A stretch of DNA of 64,000 nt from Diphasiastrum complanatum (GCA_029204225.1 CM055111.1:28294340-28358339); one strand, 5' to 3'. Positions 43,270 to 54,822 are shown, counted from the stretch's first letter. Translations and numbers: made by a program. Notes: generated by a model not told the origin, from the letters alone.

Positions 43270-46200
43270 CCCCCAACAGAACCCACGGCCTAAAGTAGTG
43301 TCGGTGTCTCGGCACTCTGTCGGTTTAGTAAATAGTCTTCTTGGCCCGCCTCTGGTGGATCAGGTAGCCCATGACGTCTCCCATAAAATTAATGCGGTCT
43401 AGTTTCTTCAAGTCCTTGGGCGTGTGAAGAGACTTGTGGACTCTTGTCAGCCAATCATGGTCGACCCATGCTTGGAATCTGTGCGTCCAAGGATCGCCAA
43501 GGAATACAGCTCGGTAATATACTCGAGCGATTGGCAGCTGATCTTCAACTTTGTTGGAGGCGAGCACCTTATTAGGATCAAAGAATATGGGGGGGAGAAA
43601 ATTGTCCCACTTGTCGAAAATTGTCACTTCTCACTTGACATTGGTTCATGTAAATATTGATCAAACATTAGAATATGTTGATGATCTGATTTCACACGTG
43701 TGGAGCCTGTTCCCATGTGTGAAAGGATGTACTTTTCATGTTTGTATATATCCAAATTGATTTTGTATCATTCTAGTTAGTGTGAACATGAAATGACTAG
43801 TTTTTAGTCAAGTTGACTAGTCACCTACAAATTAGCTTTTCCTTGCATGTGCATGAGTAAATGCTCTCACATGGCAAGTGGATGTTCACACGTGTGTATA
43901 GAGTACTAGAAGATAAGAGTTGACCATTTTTCTTAGATCCTATTTTGTAGGGAATATTCCTATATTCTAGGAGACTAGCTTTTTGGATTTTAGTCATATT
44001 CTAGAAGGTCAACTATTGGATAAGGATCAAGAATGGATCAAATGGATAGATCTGAGTGATGTGGCACTCTTCACACGTGTGAAGGCCTGCTGGACTGTAC
44101 CAGAATCATGGATGTACTTGATCCATAAAAGGATCATCATTTTGCTAAGAAGATTGATGAGACTTTTGTACTCTACACTTTTGTGAGATTTCTAGTCATT
44201 TGTCTTGTGATTTTTATGTATGATTGCTATCTAGTATCATTGTACTTGTTGTTTCAGGTGTAGGCCATACAGTGGACAGTATTCCACACGTGTGAGGCCG
44301 GTATCACTAAAAAATGATGTGTTGATCCATTGCTCTTGCTTAAATCCAAGTGTAGTGAATCTAGATCAAGATCTAATGTGTAGAACTTGATAGATTCATT
44401 GACTAAGCAACCAATAACTCTCTATGATTGTAAAGTACAATTATTATTGTCCTAAAAAACTATAAAATTTATCACCACTTGGTTTCAATACCCATTAAAT
44501 GCTCTAAGTCCTGGGCATAAGTGGTTATCGTGTGGACTGTTGGATCAGGATAGTTGAAATAATTATTGGCAAATATGGCTAGAGCCCTTCGGGCATCTAC
44601 ATCTGTATCCCAACCGTGCTCTGATGGAATTCGTGGCCAATTGAAATTTTGAATCGTGATCTTGTCCAGAGGGGTGCTGCATTCCGCCCATTTGGATCAT
44701 TGTGTGCATGGCAGGAAGTGCGCGTTCACCCGTAGTTGTTGCGGACTTGTCACATAGGCCCTGATGGCCACAGGGGCTCTTTCAAAGAGCTGCTGATGCC
44801 ACTTTGGTTGTGGTTGGATCATGGGGATACTTAGCTAGAAATTCGTTTATTTTCTCCTCCACGAACTTTGGTCTTCGGAAGGCCCGGCTGGCAGATATGG
44901 TGTGTGAGCCTCTTGATGAGAAGGCTTGTCTTTTCTCTTGGCTTTGGCTCAGACCTGTGTCTTGGCCTTGGTCTTGTGTGTTAGCACCTGTATCAACTGG
45001 TCCTTGGTCTTGGCCTTCGGACCCTTGATCTTGACTTATCCCCCCTGCTGCTTGTTGGCCTTGGTCCTAGCTCGTGCTTGCCTGTGCAACATAAAAAACA
45101 AGTGGCGGTGGAATCACCACTGGGGTGGGTTGGGTCTTCTTTCCATGTACTGATGACAAGCCTTGAGGGCTTGTTTGGCCTGGGCGAGCTCGTGAGTTGC
45201 GCTTGCCCGGTACTTGTTGAACTCTGTCTGGTAGTTGTTTAACGTTTAGCTATATACCTGCACCTGACGCCTGAAGAGATTCATCTCTGCTTGAGAGAGC
45301 GGCCTTGATTCTGGTGCAGGTTGAGCTAGCCAAGTGAGTTTTTCACTTTGTAAGGCTTTCACTTCCGCCCCCAGGCACGTATTCTCTGCTTCATAAATTG
45401 GTAGTTGCATCTAGAGGGGAGCAAGCCATTGGGACGCTTCGGATTGAAGCTGCCGCACCTTTGTGGAGGCCTCTGTTAGTGCTTTGGAGAGGCTTTGGAT
45501 ATATTGGTTGAGGCCATCCTCCTTCTGCTGCAGCTTGGTGATCTCCCAGTGCCCTTCTTGTTCATGTTGTTGAGCTATGAGAAGCTCTTGCTACAGCCTC
45601 GTGGATTCTGCTCACAACTAGGTGTACCACCTCTTTGATGTATATCCCCAATATTTGGTACGCCGTCGTTAAATCTGTTGGAACAGCCGGTACGCTGGGA
45701 CTGAGAGGGGTTTGTGTTGTAGCAGCCTTGATGACTTGTGGAGCGTCGTCGTCGTTGTCTTCAATCAGGTTCTCGGGGGACCTATTGTCATCTGGGGCGG
45801 TGGAATCTGTCCGATGTGGTGATGGTATGAAAATTGTCTGAACAAATGTGTCATCAGGCAACAGTTGGTTGCCCTCGGCAACCTTTGGTGGCGAAACAGG
45901 TGACGTGAGAGAAACAGTAGTGGAAACAAGGGTGGGGACTGTTTGTCCAAACGAGAGGATGGGTGGAACAGAGAGGAACTGAAGTGTGGTGTGGAGCACG
46001 GAAGGCGAGGATGGAGCAGAAATGGTCTGACATGGGGGTCAAAAGTTGATGACTTGCATCCACGCCAGAGTGTCCGAAGACAACTGAGAATTAGAGGGAT
46101 TAAAGTGGAGAGGAGCAACGGTGGAGACAGAAGCAATGGAGGATGCGATAGTGATGGAAGGTGTAGTGGATAATGGAACAGAAGTGGAAGTGGTATCAAC

Positions 46201-47200
46201 AAAGGAAACGGGAATGAAAATAGAAGCAGTCATGGATGGAACAAAAAGAGGAGTGACAATAGAGACAGGAGGAGAAGGTTGTACAGAAGAAGAAGTGGCG
46301 ATGGTTGATGGAGTGGTTACTGATGTGGTGGTGGTACGTCGTCTGGTGGTAGGTGGAGATGAGGAGGAAGGGGCAGTGCCACGCATTCTTTTATTAGTCA
46401 TTGTGTTAGTAACTACGGGTTGGGAGGATGTGGATGCGACAGATGGCGGATAAAAGTTAGTGTGTAGCACGATGGAAGATAGAAGGATGGAGCGACGAAA
46501 ATTGTGCACTTTCACCTTGAGAAGTGCGCAGGCAAAATTACACAGCAGGGGGCCTGTTGCGATACGATCACGGGTGTTGGATTTTATGGAGATGGTTAGT
46601 TTGTGAATGAGGAAGGTATGCCAGTCGTATGGCACAACCGTGGGGCCAAGGAATCCTAGGAAGGACTCCACTATCTGACTCAATAGCGTGGACTGAATTC
46701 TGTCCTTGCGAAATGTTGAAACAACCAGAAAGTTGTTCAACAGATGCACAGCCTACTGTATTACTGGTTTCATGATAGCATCTATCAGGTAACCATTGTT
46801 AGTTTGGATCGGAATCTTAGGTGTTGTCTAGGCGACAAAAGGTTTGATCAGGGCTTTTGTCTGACGATGGGAAATGGGCTGACAGTCACCAGACATAATG
46901 CCAATGGTGACCATCGAGTCTGCGTTAATCTTGACCTTGTACATTGTACCCTGGTACAGGAAGTAGAAACGCACTTTTGGCGCTTCCCAGGTGGCATAAG
47001 CATGAAGGGCGAGGCCCATGTTAATGTCAAAAGTGAAAAGCGCCGAGAACAACCCCATTGCCTCTAAAAGTGGGCCAACAGTCTGAAGCCATGGTTGAAT
47101 CAGAAAACTAGAAGGTAAGGGCCAAATTTGGGTGGCGGAGGGTATCTCGCGCTGAATCACCTACTTGGTGCCAGAGTCTTCAAAAGATGAGGAGGCCATG
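43270..47200 (-). pseudogene. Gyp2 extra ORF downstream of integrase
   Basis: It starts at 47200 (MASSSFEDSG) with an in-frame TAG ten codons later. The same frame continues through 47160-46828, 46749-46039 and 45999-45562, separated by single stops. It encodes a folded-looking N-terminal domain ('FLGPTVVPYDWHTFLIHKLTIS'), a Ser/Thr/Pro-rich linker (46400-46050), 'PTDLTTAYQILGIYIKEVV' and a coiled coil (45600-45150). After the solo LTR, the C-terminal domain reads 'WVDHDWLTRVHKSLHTPKDL' (43627-43325). Gyp1 shares these blocks. Some plant Gypsy lineages carry a third ORF here; no env-like membrane segment is evident. Function unknown. Confidence 0.65.
43636..44474 (+). mobile_element. Solo Copia-type LTR inserted in Gyp2
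   Basis: It interrupts the extra ORF at a point where Gyp1 is continuous ('NQV' to 'DNFLPP' region, 37735-37760). The insert runs TGACATTGG to AATTTATCA with flanks TCACT (43631-43635) and CCACT (44475-44479), a 5-bp target duplication with one change. It contains four CACACGTGTG palindromes and blocks similar to the Cop4 LTR ('ttgctcttgcttaaatcc', 'gatcaagatc'). No internal region is present, as expected after LTR-LTR recombination. Confidence 0.7.
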
Positions 47201-47827
47201 TTAGCAGTGATAGTTAAAGTGCAAAAAAGTAAGAAAAATAGTGAGAGCAGCATGCAACTTGTGTTCCCAATCTGATCTGCTAGCTTCAACTGTTTTCGTG
47301 AGCATGCTACACAAGATCTTATTGGATGATTCTACTTGCCCATTACCGCGAGGATAATAAGGCGTACTGGTTCCATGGATCACGAAGAATACTTCCAACA
47401 GGACCTTGATGGTCTCATTGATGAAATGACTTCCACGATCGTTGACTATCTCCATCGGGCATCCAAAGGGCACAATGATTTTTTCATAAAGGAACTTGAT
47501 AGTTGTCCAAGCATCAGCTACTCTTACTGCCTTGGCTTCGACCCAATTGGTGAGATAGTCCGTGGCTATGATTATGTATCGAGCCTGGGTACTCCTTGTT
47601 GCAGGGTGAATTGGACCGATGTAATCCAATCTCCACTTTTCGAATGGTGCTTGGGCTAAGACCGGGTGTAGTAGCTCATAATTCAATCTTGTTGGTCTCC
47701 TTGCCCTTTGGCACACATCGCACTTCCTCAGGTATTCCAGTGCATCCTTATGAATTGTTGGCCACCAACATCCTGATTGCAGAATCTTGCAAACTGTAAT
47801 GTCAGATGCAAAATGGCCTCCACCCAT
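47201..47827 (-). pseudogene. Gyp2 integrase
   Basis: A 208-codon frame contains the Ty3/Gypsy H2C2 zinc module ('GGHFASDITV' to 'YLRKCDVCQRARRP') and the catalytic triad Asp in 'WRLDYIGPI', Asp in 'VNDRGSHFINET' and Glu in 'NGQVESSNKIL'. This is the best preserved domain of Gyp2. The C-terminal integrase part is missing, since coding ends near 47201 just before the extra ORF start. It is open here but probably non-functional because the rest of pol is broken. Confidence 0.88.
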
Positions 47828-47830
47828 GCC

Positions 47831-48373
47831 TTAATGTGAAAGCGCAATGATTTGGATGGTCTCATGAGGAAGAATACACCGCCGAAGAATCCCATCTGGG
47901 CCTCTTCGATACAGTTGGCCGGCAATCAACTGATGAGGTCTAGCTTTCAAGATCAATTTCTTCGGATCCACCTTTGGTAGTGATTTGTCTTGTTGGCCCC
48001 GCATTAGATATTCAACAATGTCCGCAGCCCATTCTGGTACTGTGTCCATGTAAAATAAGGCAGCATCGGCCAGCTCATCATCGGGTTGGATTGCAACCTC
48101 CTTTCTCTTGATTTGCGACACATGATCTACCATGTAGTGTTGTTTTCCCTTGCGGACTACTATCCAAAAATCAAACTCCAACAACAGAAGCAACCATCTG
48201 GTGATTCTCCCTGTGTTGCAAGTTTTTTTAACGAGATAGAGCAAGGGTTGATGGTCCGTATAAAAAGCAAAATGTGTGGTCATCAAGTAGTGCCGAAATT
48301 TCTTAAGTGTAATACTTGGGTGAAGATGTGTTGGGTTCAGGATCTGATTCATATTGACGTGCTTGGCAGTCAA
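47831..48373 (-). pseudogene. Gyp2 RNase H, C-terminal part, and linker
   Basis: Contains 'LKKFRHYLMTTHFAFYTDHQPLLYLV' and 'ITRWLLLLLEFDFWI', the Ty3/Gypsy RNase H signature, then the linker 'WAADIVEYLMRGQQDKSLPK' and 'GQLYRRGPDGILRRCILPHE' leading to integrase. The N-terminal RNase H and all of reverse transcriptase are missing. A stop and frameshift at 47827-47860 separate it from the integrase frame. Confidence 0.85.
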
Positions 48374-48466
48374 TAGTTGCTAATGCATCCGTCCATCTCA
48401 CAACATCCGTCTCTGAATCATAATGACCACCCTTGGCTGGCCTTGGGCGATCAATCGTGTGATCTG

Positions 48467-48880
48467 TCATATATGATCCGTCATGAGCTTTGGGTGAATA
48501 GGTTTCACCGCCCATGTGGTTGGATCAACCTTTACAGTCTGCTCTCTGTTCTCAAAGATGAGTTTTCCCATACCCCAGTTGTGTACTACTTGCGTAGTCC
48601 TCAACCATGGTCTTCCCAGTAAAACACGATATGCAGTTGGAGATTCAGGTATATCCATGGCTACAAAAGTGATCACAAACTGCATGTTTGCTATTTTTAC
48701 AAGGATATCGGCAACCACACCCTTTGGTTTTACACAGGATTGATCCGCTAGCTTGATGGCAAATCTTGTTGGCTTCAACCCTTGTACACCCCACTTTTCA
48801 TATATAGTGGAGATCAAATTGACACCTGATCCTCCATCTACTACTATTGCCTCGTCCTCGTATCTCTTGTGTTTGATTGG
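48467..48880 (-). pseudogene. Gyp2 aspartic protease
   Basis: Upstream coding reads 'IVVDGGSGVNLIST' (about 48852-48811), a retropepsin-like D-G-G-S active site as in several plant Gypsy families. Then come 'VVADILVKIANMQFVITF' and 'YRVLLGRPWLRTTQVVHN', the LLGRPWL flap-to-helix signature. The frame ends at 48467, and the next domain downstream is RNase H. Confidence 0.8.
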
Positions 48881-49192
48881 CAGGGTGATGTTATGTTCCT
48901 CACTTTCTCACGTTGTCCCGATGTGGAGGACGTTATTTATTTTTTCATAGCCCGTACAATATGTGGGCTCATGCGCTACTGGCTCCTCGTCCATTTTGGC
49001 CCATTCAGCCAAAAGGCCTTTAGCTTAGGGTGCAATCCGCAGTAATTCCCTGAGAGGTAAACTAACACTGCTTGCCAATAAGATTGTAAGCTTTTCAGTG
49101 CATGGTTCCTTAGGCTCCACCATGTGAAAAGGTGGTTCATGACAATGCAACCAATCATTCTGATCAGTGCACAATGGTGAGCCCATTTTTTA

Positions 49193-49810
49193 TTAGTGCA
49201 CAATCGTTTGCGATCCCCGTTCATCGTCAGTTGGAGGTTCCGTAGGATTGTCCCTTCCTTGCTCTTTTTCCTTCACTTGTGTTCTCTGTACCCAGTGTCG
49301 TATTTTCTGGTAATGTCTTCTTTCTTCCCTCACATTCGGATATGGCGCTGAAGTTGAGGGTTGGTCATCAGTGACTGATGGTGATGGTGAGGGAGCCACT
49401 TCCTTCCTCTTTTGTGCTCGCGTAACGGCTAACACAGGAGCATGGAATTTTTGCCCTTCCGGTGGCATCCATGTTGGAACTGCTGGCTGTTGTATTGCGA
49501 TGAAGTTTAGTGGTGCACTGGTTCCAGGTTTCAATGGACAATTCTTGAAACAGTGTCCATAACCGCATTCTCGACAAAAGGATGTATATTGTCCCTTGTA
49601 AGGACATTCCGCAATTCTATGTCCTTCGCCACATCCGTAGCAACCGTAATTTCTTTCGTCTTGATGCTGAGTTTGAGCTGCATAGGTCGCAAAATATTCA
49701 TTTATGACAGGATCCATAAATGGTTCATCCGGCCCATACCATTGTTGCTGATCAGATTGAGGTGGTACTTCCATCTCTGGTTCTGCTGCTATTAGGTTTA
49801 CATGGGCCAC
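49193..49810 (-). pseudogene. Gyp2 gag, zinc-knuckle region
   Basis: Contains 'CYGCGEGHRIAECP' (CX2CX4HX4C) and a second 'CRECGYGHCFKNCP', a knuckle of variant spacing. Basic and Ser/Pro-rich sequence follows. Another Cys/His segment ('CSVCTQNHTRNECL' and 'CHLCNATSHDTTFC') lies upstream at 50090-49950, giving four knuckle-like units in total, which is many for a plant Gypsy gag. Confidence 0.8.
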
Positions 49811-49924
49811 TTGTTGATTGGCTGGCCCTGGTGGTGCAGGTAAGGCCGTACGTTGTTGTTGATTCAGTGCTGCGTTTGGTGCCCCTTGATGATATGGATA
49901 AGAAGTCTGATAAGGACTTCTCTT

Positions 49925-50925
49925 TTATTGAAAAATCTGGGGGTCAAACGGGCAAAATGTCGTATCGTGTGATGTTGCATTGCACAGATGGCAAAATCTA
50001 TGTGTCAGTCTCAGATTTTGCTTTAGGACTAGACACTCATTTCTTGTATGGTTTTGTGTGCATACTGAACACCATACATTCTCCCGTTGTGCATACTGTA
50101 GCTGGATTGGTTCCGATTGATGTGGCATTGCTGTTATAGCTCCTTGTAAGGCTTTTAGTTTCTGATCAAACTGCGCCGTACGTTGCTCCATCTACTGTTT
50201 GTGTAATTTTGTCATTTGATCCAACAACAGTTCTGTGGATAGAGCGGATGCGGTTGATGATGATGAGGCTATCGAAGGAGTAGGAGTATGGGTGGATGGA
50301 TATTCATCGTCAGATCCCTCATCCTCTCCCCTGATGGGATCTTCCATAGCTTCTTGCAGAGTAGCGTACTGCTCCCGTCGTTTCAATTCTCTTCTGGTGC
50401 TCCATGGTAGTCCGGCTAGAAACCACATGATTACCGCATGATCGAGAGTTAGAGCTGCACTGCACTTGGATCGTAGATGTTTGACCCATTCAATATAGTC
50501 CCTAACCCTTTCTCTTTTTTCCATTTTGACCTTGCTGAGCAGGAGAAACGGGTCTTCCAGCAACTTCCTTGGTTTAAAGCGCGTAATGAGAGCCGCTTTA
50601 ACCGCTTCCCAGGTAGATTTTTCTTCCTCCGATAGGTTGAAAAACCAATCCTGAGCCACTGCTAATAAGAACATGGGAAATAGCATCAACTTTTTTGCAG
50701 GTGTCCGTTCGTCGTAGATTTCACAAGCTTGCTCGTAGATCTGAAGGAAATGGATGGGATCTGATGATCCGTCGTATTTTGGTATCTCCATCCAAGGTGC
50801 TCTCCGAACTGCTTGCAAGGGAGCGACAGGTACGGGTTGGCCCATTGGATCCATTGGTGCAGGTTTTGGTTCTGCCTCTTGTTGCACAGCTGCTAATCTG
50901 GGAAGGGGTGGTGCTTGATTTACAT
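49925..50925 (-). pseudogene. Gyp2 gag, capsid-like part
   Basis: A 231-codon frame (50887-50192) has 'WMEIPKYDGSSDPIHFLQIYEQ', 'LFPMFLLAVAQDWFFNLSEEEKSTWEAVKAALITRFKP' and 'IEWVKHLRSKCS', the retrotransposon gag capsid signature. A Ser-rich tail follows. A TAG at about 50192 separates it from the first Cys/His segment (50191-49925). Upstream of 50887 the frame stays open to about 50925 and then meets Copia sequence, so the gag start is lost. Confidence 0.85.
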
Positions 50926-51733
50926 ATGTGAATCACTTCCCACCTATGCATGCCGAATGTGCAAAAGTATGTACAAATTGAAGCAATCCACGCGAAAGTG
51001 GTACAAGAAGAAGGATCATGCCCTATGATCCTTGGTTTTCCGACCACTGATGGCTGATTACAATGTTTATGTAAAGGTCACAGATGAGAAGATCATCATT
51101 GTTGTTGTGTACGTGGACGACACACTGATACTATGCAGAAGTGAAGAGTTGATTGCCAAAGTGAAGAGCGACATCTCGAAATGTTTTCAGATAACAGACC
51201 TAGGAGAAGCCAGATGCTATATAGGCTTGCAAATCGACCACGACTATGACGAGAAAAGCTATACCTTCATCAGTCAAGGTACATCCAAAAAATCCTAGAT
51301 GATTTCAAACTGTCAGTTTGCAAAGGGGCAAACACCCCAATGCTTGCAGAACAATTTTGACAAACAAAGATTGTCTGAAAATGGACGAAGAAAAGGATTT
51401 AATGCAACACACGCCTTACAGGAGGCTGATTGGATCACTGATGTATCTAGTAGATAACACACACTCCAACATTGCTTATGTCGTATCTAGCCATTCTATG
51501 GGTCAGCAAGAAGTAGACTTTCACTGCTAAAATCATCCTGCGAAACAAAATATATCGCAGCCACGAAAATGGCCAACGAACTCACGTGGCTCAAAAAGTT
51601 CCTCGATCAAAGAGCACAACGACCAAAGAGCCTTGAGAATGACACACATTGCAATCATGTACCATTTGATAAGGGCCTAGTTGAAAAGAATGAGTTGAAA
51701 ACCACCTTCATTGGAATGAAATAGATGGTAGCA
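50926..51733 (+). pseudogene. Cop1-family reverse transcriptase-RNase H fragment
   Basis: Plus-strand coding in several frames: 'SLPTYACRM', 'WYKKKDHAL', then a clean stretch 'MADYNVYVKVTDEKIIIVVVYVDDTLILCRSEELIAKV' (YVDD near 51110). It continues 'YRRLIGSLMYLVDNT' and an RNase H tail ending in 'TTFIGM', which matches Cop1 at 1020-1060. It is cut at 51733 by the insertion of Cop5. Confidence 0.85.
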
Positions 51734-52460
51734 TGTGAAGATTATTAAGATATTATCTTCCTATCTCGAGTTTGGGGTCATGTCCATGGTGATTTCCACT
51801 AAAATTCATGTTGTACATAAAAGGAGTGTGAATTGAGCAATATCCTTCTAGTGTAGCTCGGATTTGAGTTAGATAGGTTCAATTATGATGACATGCAGAT
51901 GTTTAGATAGCATGCAAAGTTTTATTGTATGCATGCAAGCCACATGCAATCAGTGCATGCAACATGCAAAGTAGTTTTTGTGATCTACACATGTCTAGGT
52001 AGTTTTATGAGTTGACATGCAGTACATGCAACATACATGGATGCAGTACACATGTGGATCTATGGTAGGTGAATTAGTTCAGTTAAGTGGACTTTCCATG
52101 CAACTCCACAATAGGAATTTAAGTCTCTCTCATGTAAGAAAAGTTGGACATGTTTTGCCAGATTGTGAATGTTGAGATTTTGGTGTTTTGGACTCATTCT
52201 CTCTCTACCCGAGTTTCTATGTATGATTTTCTCTCTCTACCCAAGAGCAGCCTCTTTTTCCCATACTGAACACTTAATATTATTTCTGACATTCATTTCT
52301 CATAGTGAAGAGTTAGATTGTTTCATCAGATGTATGCCATTGTGCTCTTGCCTTAGATTTTTCAAGCATACTGTTCTTTGATCAATCTTGTGCAATCACA
52401 ACACCTCAGTAATATCCTGTAGGGTGTGTGGTGAAGTTCACACGTGCTAAAAACTTCACA
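51734..52460 (+). repeat. Cop5 5' LTR (727 bp)
   Basis: It starts TGTGAAG and ends CTTCACA, a perfect 7-bp terminal inverted repeat. It contains the paired TTCTCTCTCTACCC(G/A)AG motif (52197, 52229) and 'gcatgcaa' or 'acatgcaa' words. The left flank is tagca; the matching duplication would lie beyond the window. Confidence 0.92.
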
Positions 52461-52472
52461 TGGTATCAAAGC
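52461..52472 (+). other. Cop5 primer binding site
   Basis: TGGTATCAAAGC directly after the LTR, one mismatch (G to A) from the initiator tRNA-Met complement. Confidence 0.9.
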
Positions 52473-52990
52473 TTCATGCTTTGAAGAGGTGAGGGTGTAT
52501 ACATCAGATCATCAGTGTTTTTGCTTGCAGGAACTCGAATTTTTGAGAAGGATTCAAACTTGCTGAGAAACAAGCAATCTGTGGATCATAAGTCGATCAG
52601 ATCAAGGCTGATCTGATCCAGCGGAGCTCTGTACAAACAGAGAGCTCACACGTGTGAAATCAGCCCTCATTAATGAGTGCTACTTCTCAAGGAATGATCC
52701 AAATTTGATGTTCTATAGCTTGTTGGATAGGTATTGGAGAGTAGAATGTGTTGCTCTTGTCTCTAGATCAATTTGATTTGTTTTTAGAAGGGTCTTAGGC
52801 AATCAGAGATTTTGAGAGGGTACTCAACTCATGGGATATGCCAAAGTGAGCACACATCTATCTTTTTCACCATTTTCATCAATTTTCACTGTCAATCAAG
52901 TAGAATTGGATAGAAGTGAGTGTTCTGAGGTCTTGGACTTTTCATTTCACACAAATTACTATGTTTGAGTTGAAAGTAAGTTCCTAGAGA

Positions 52991-52995
52991 GTTTA
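52991..52995 (+). other. Cop6 target-site duplication, left copy
   Basis: GTTTA immediately before the Cop6 5' LTR; the right copy is at 59426-59430. Confidence 0.95.
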
Positions 52996-53650
52996 TGTGA
53001 AAATTGTCAACATTTCCTAGCTAGTTTGAGGCCTAAATTGGCTAAAATTGTAAATAGTTTTGGTTCTGGAGTTTCACACGTGTGAACCAGGCCACAATGT
53101 TTTTATTTACTGTATTTTTTCAGTATGATGAAGTGTCAAACTTCATACCCTTCAAAATGAGACCATTTTGATGTATTTTGGTCATATAAGCCATTTTTAG
53201 CTATTTTTCCTATATAGGGAATATCTAGGGTCAAGTACCTTCTAGAGAGAGGAGAGAGAGTCATCTTCCTCATCCATAAATAGTAGGGAAGTCGTGGAGA
53301 ACAGGTTGGAGAAACCTTTTGTATGCTTCATTGAGATCAATAGATCATTGTCATTGTTTCTTCCTCCATTGAGAGCATTGTTGTGTGTATTGTCTTCAAG
53401 CTATTGTGTATGATCTTAGGTGCTTTCCAAAAGTGATAGGCTGATGTATTATGGACTGTATAATGCTATTTTGGGCCGCACTTGATGTTTATGGAAGTTT
53501 CCATTTGTGATAAATGTTTTTTGATCAAGTTCTTTGCATTCTAGGTAGCATAGAATGTGTTGCCAATTCCTAGCTTATGTAGTTTGGAGTGCAAGCATTC
53601 AAGCCAATGATCTTGGAGTTTAGATCCACTTAGGATCTGTATTTTTCACA
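52996..53650 (+). repeat. Cop6 5' LTR (655 bp)
   Basis: Runs TGTGAAAATTG to ATTTTTCACA, an inverted terminal repeat of TGTGAAAA. It contains CACACGTGTG at 53075 and a TATA box at 53211. Confidence 0.97.
53211..53218 (+). promoter_or_regulatory. Cop6 5' LTR TATA box
   Basis: TATATAGG, 215 bp into the LTR, followed about 30 bp later by a GA-rich tract. The same site in the 3' LTR is 58986-58993. This is the probable core promoter for element RNA. Confidence 0.65.
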
Positions 53651-53662
53651 TGGTATCAGAGC
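53651..53662 (+). other. Cop6 primer binding site
   Basis: TGGTATCAGAGC directly after the LTR, followed by TGG, an exact complement of the initiator tRNA-Met 3' end. Confidence 0.96.
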
Positions 53663-54822
53663 TGGTTGGCTTCTATTTACAGTAAGTATTCCATTTTTGG
53701 TGATATTTGGATGTTTGATCAAGTTCTAGCATGATTTTGCATTGCTTTGTTGATCAAATCTTACTAACCTTTGTTTTGTGAGTTGAACTTGTGGATCAAA
53801 AGCATATTTCAGGTCTATTGAAGATCAGAGGCTGAAAAGAAACTATTTTGGATCAGATCATAACACCTAATCATTTGTGATTGTGAGGCTTGTGCATATT
53901 CAATACTAACAATGTTCTTTTCAATCCTATTGTTGACAATCTCCATTCTTGGATGAACACTCTCCTTAAGTGGATGAAACTTCTCCTTAAGTGGATGACA
54001 AATGCTCTTTTGAGTGAGTTGTAATTCTCCTAAAGGCTGAGCAAAGCTCCCATTTGGATGAAAGATCCCCTTTTTTGGGTGAACATATTGTAAGCTCCAT
54101 TGTGAAGAGCATATTGTAAAGATTGTCATCAATTTTGGCATAAATTTTGGTGTACTTTGTTGAGCATGTAAGTAACTCTCCTTATGTAATTTGATTGGAG
54201 CATTTGCTGGAAGGTCTTAACCATTATGCAAGTGTGTTTTCAGGTTCTTAACAGGTTGAGGAACATTCTCATGTGAAGTGATCTTAGATCTACATCTAAA
54301 CACCAAGATTTGACAAGATAGTGAAGCTAGTCTTGTGATTCACTAAGTGTGCTCATTCATTCACCTCTAAATCTTGTATTTATCACTTGCTGGAGTTTAT
54401 AAACTTTTAGAAGTGTGGTTTACATGTGGTTTTACAGGTTGAATCAATATCTTAGTGTGTTGATCATATGTTGATCAAGTTTGTTCATTACTAGGTAATC
54501 TTGGCATCCTAGTTTTGGGTATTTTCTAAGAATGCAAGTAACTCTTCACACCATAACTTGATTTGGTCACTTGCTGGAAAGTTTGAGAGCTTAAGCAAGA
54601 GTGTGTTCAGGTTGGTTTGATTTTGTAATCCATTCTTAGTGTGTGCAAAGTGTTGCATGTGTTTCAATCTTCCTTTCTATGCTTGGAAACCATCTAGGTT
54701 CAAGATAGAAGTGTTTTAGGGTCCTAAATCTTCATAGATCTCTTTATCTATCATTTGTTGAGAGAAAAGTGAGTGCTAAGTGCTTTAGGACAGAACCTAA
54801 AAGTTGAAGAAACATTAGAATC
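53663..54822 (+). other. Cop6 untranslated leader
   Basis: About 1.16 kb with no sustained plus-strand frame. It is probably the 5' untranslated and packaging region. Short words such as 'ttaagtggatgaaactt' recur at 53955-54090, and 'cttgctgga' recurs three times (54189 variant, 54388, 54569). Confidence 0.7.

Larger units (their letters stand above)
43227..50925 (-). mobile_element. Gyp2: Ty3/Gypsy element lacking reverse transcriptase, with extra ORF
   Basis: Minus-strand order: gag (50925-49200), protease (about 48880-48470), RNase H (48373-47831), integrase (47827-47201), extra ORF (47200-43270) and the first 40 bp of the 3' LTR (TGTTGGGGGTATTCCC, 43275-43260). Reverse transcriptase precedes integrase in Gypsy elements, but here protease runs almost directly into RNase H, so the reverse transcriptase domain has been deleted. 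A solo Copia LTR (43636-44474) interrupts the extra ORF. The 5' LTR and gag start are missing at the junction with Copia sequence at about 50925. Confidence 0.88.

Noticed and set aside
44804-45153. Plus-strand Leu/Trp/Ser-rich frames as membrane proteins
   Set aside because: Antisense shadow of the Gln/Gly-rich segment of the Gyp2 extra ORF, which has a sense counterpart in Gyp1 at 37030-37275.
45943-46453. Plus-strand Glu/Gly/Val-rich frames as genes
   Set aside because: They lie antisense to the Ser/Thr/Pro-rich linker of the Gyp2 extra ORF and are its composition mirror.
43270-47200. Retroviral envelope gene in the Gypsy element
   Set aside because: Position fits, but no signal peptide, transmembrane segment or cleavage-site-like sequence is evident; coiled coil and Ser/Pro-rich content alone do not support env.
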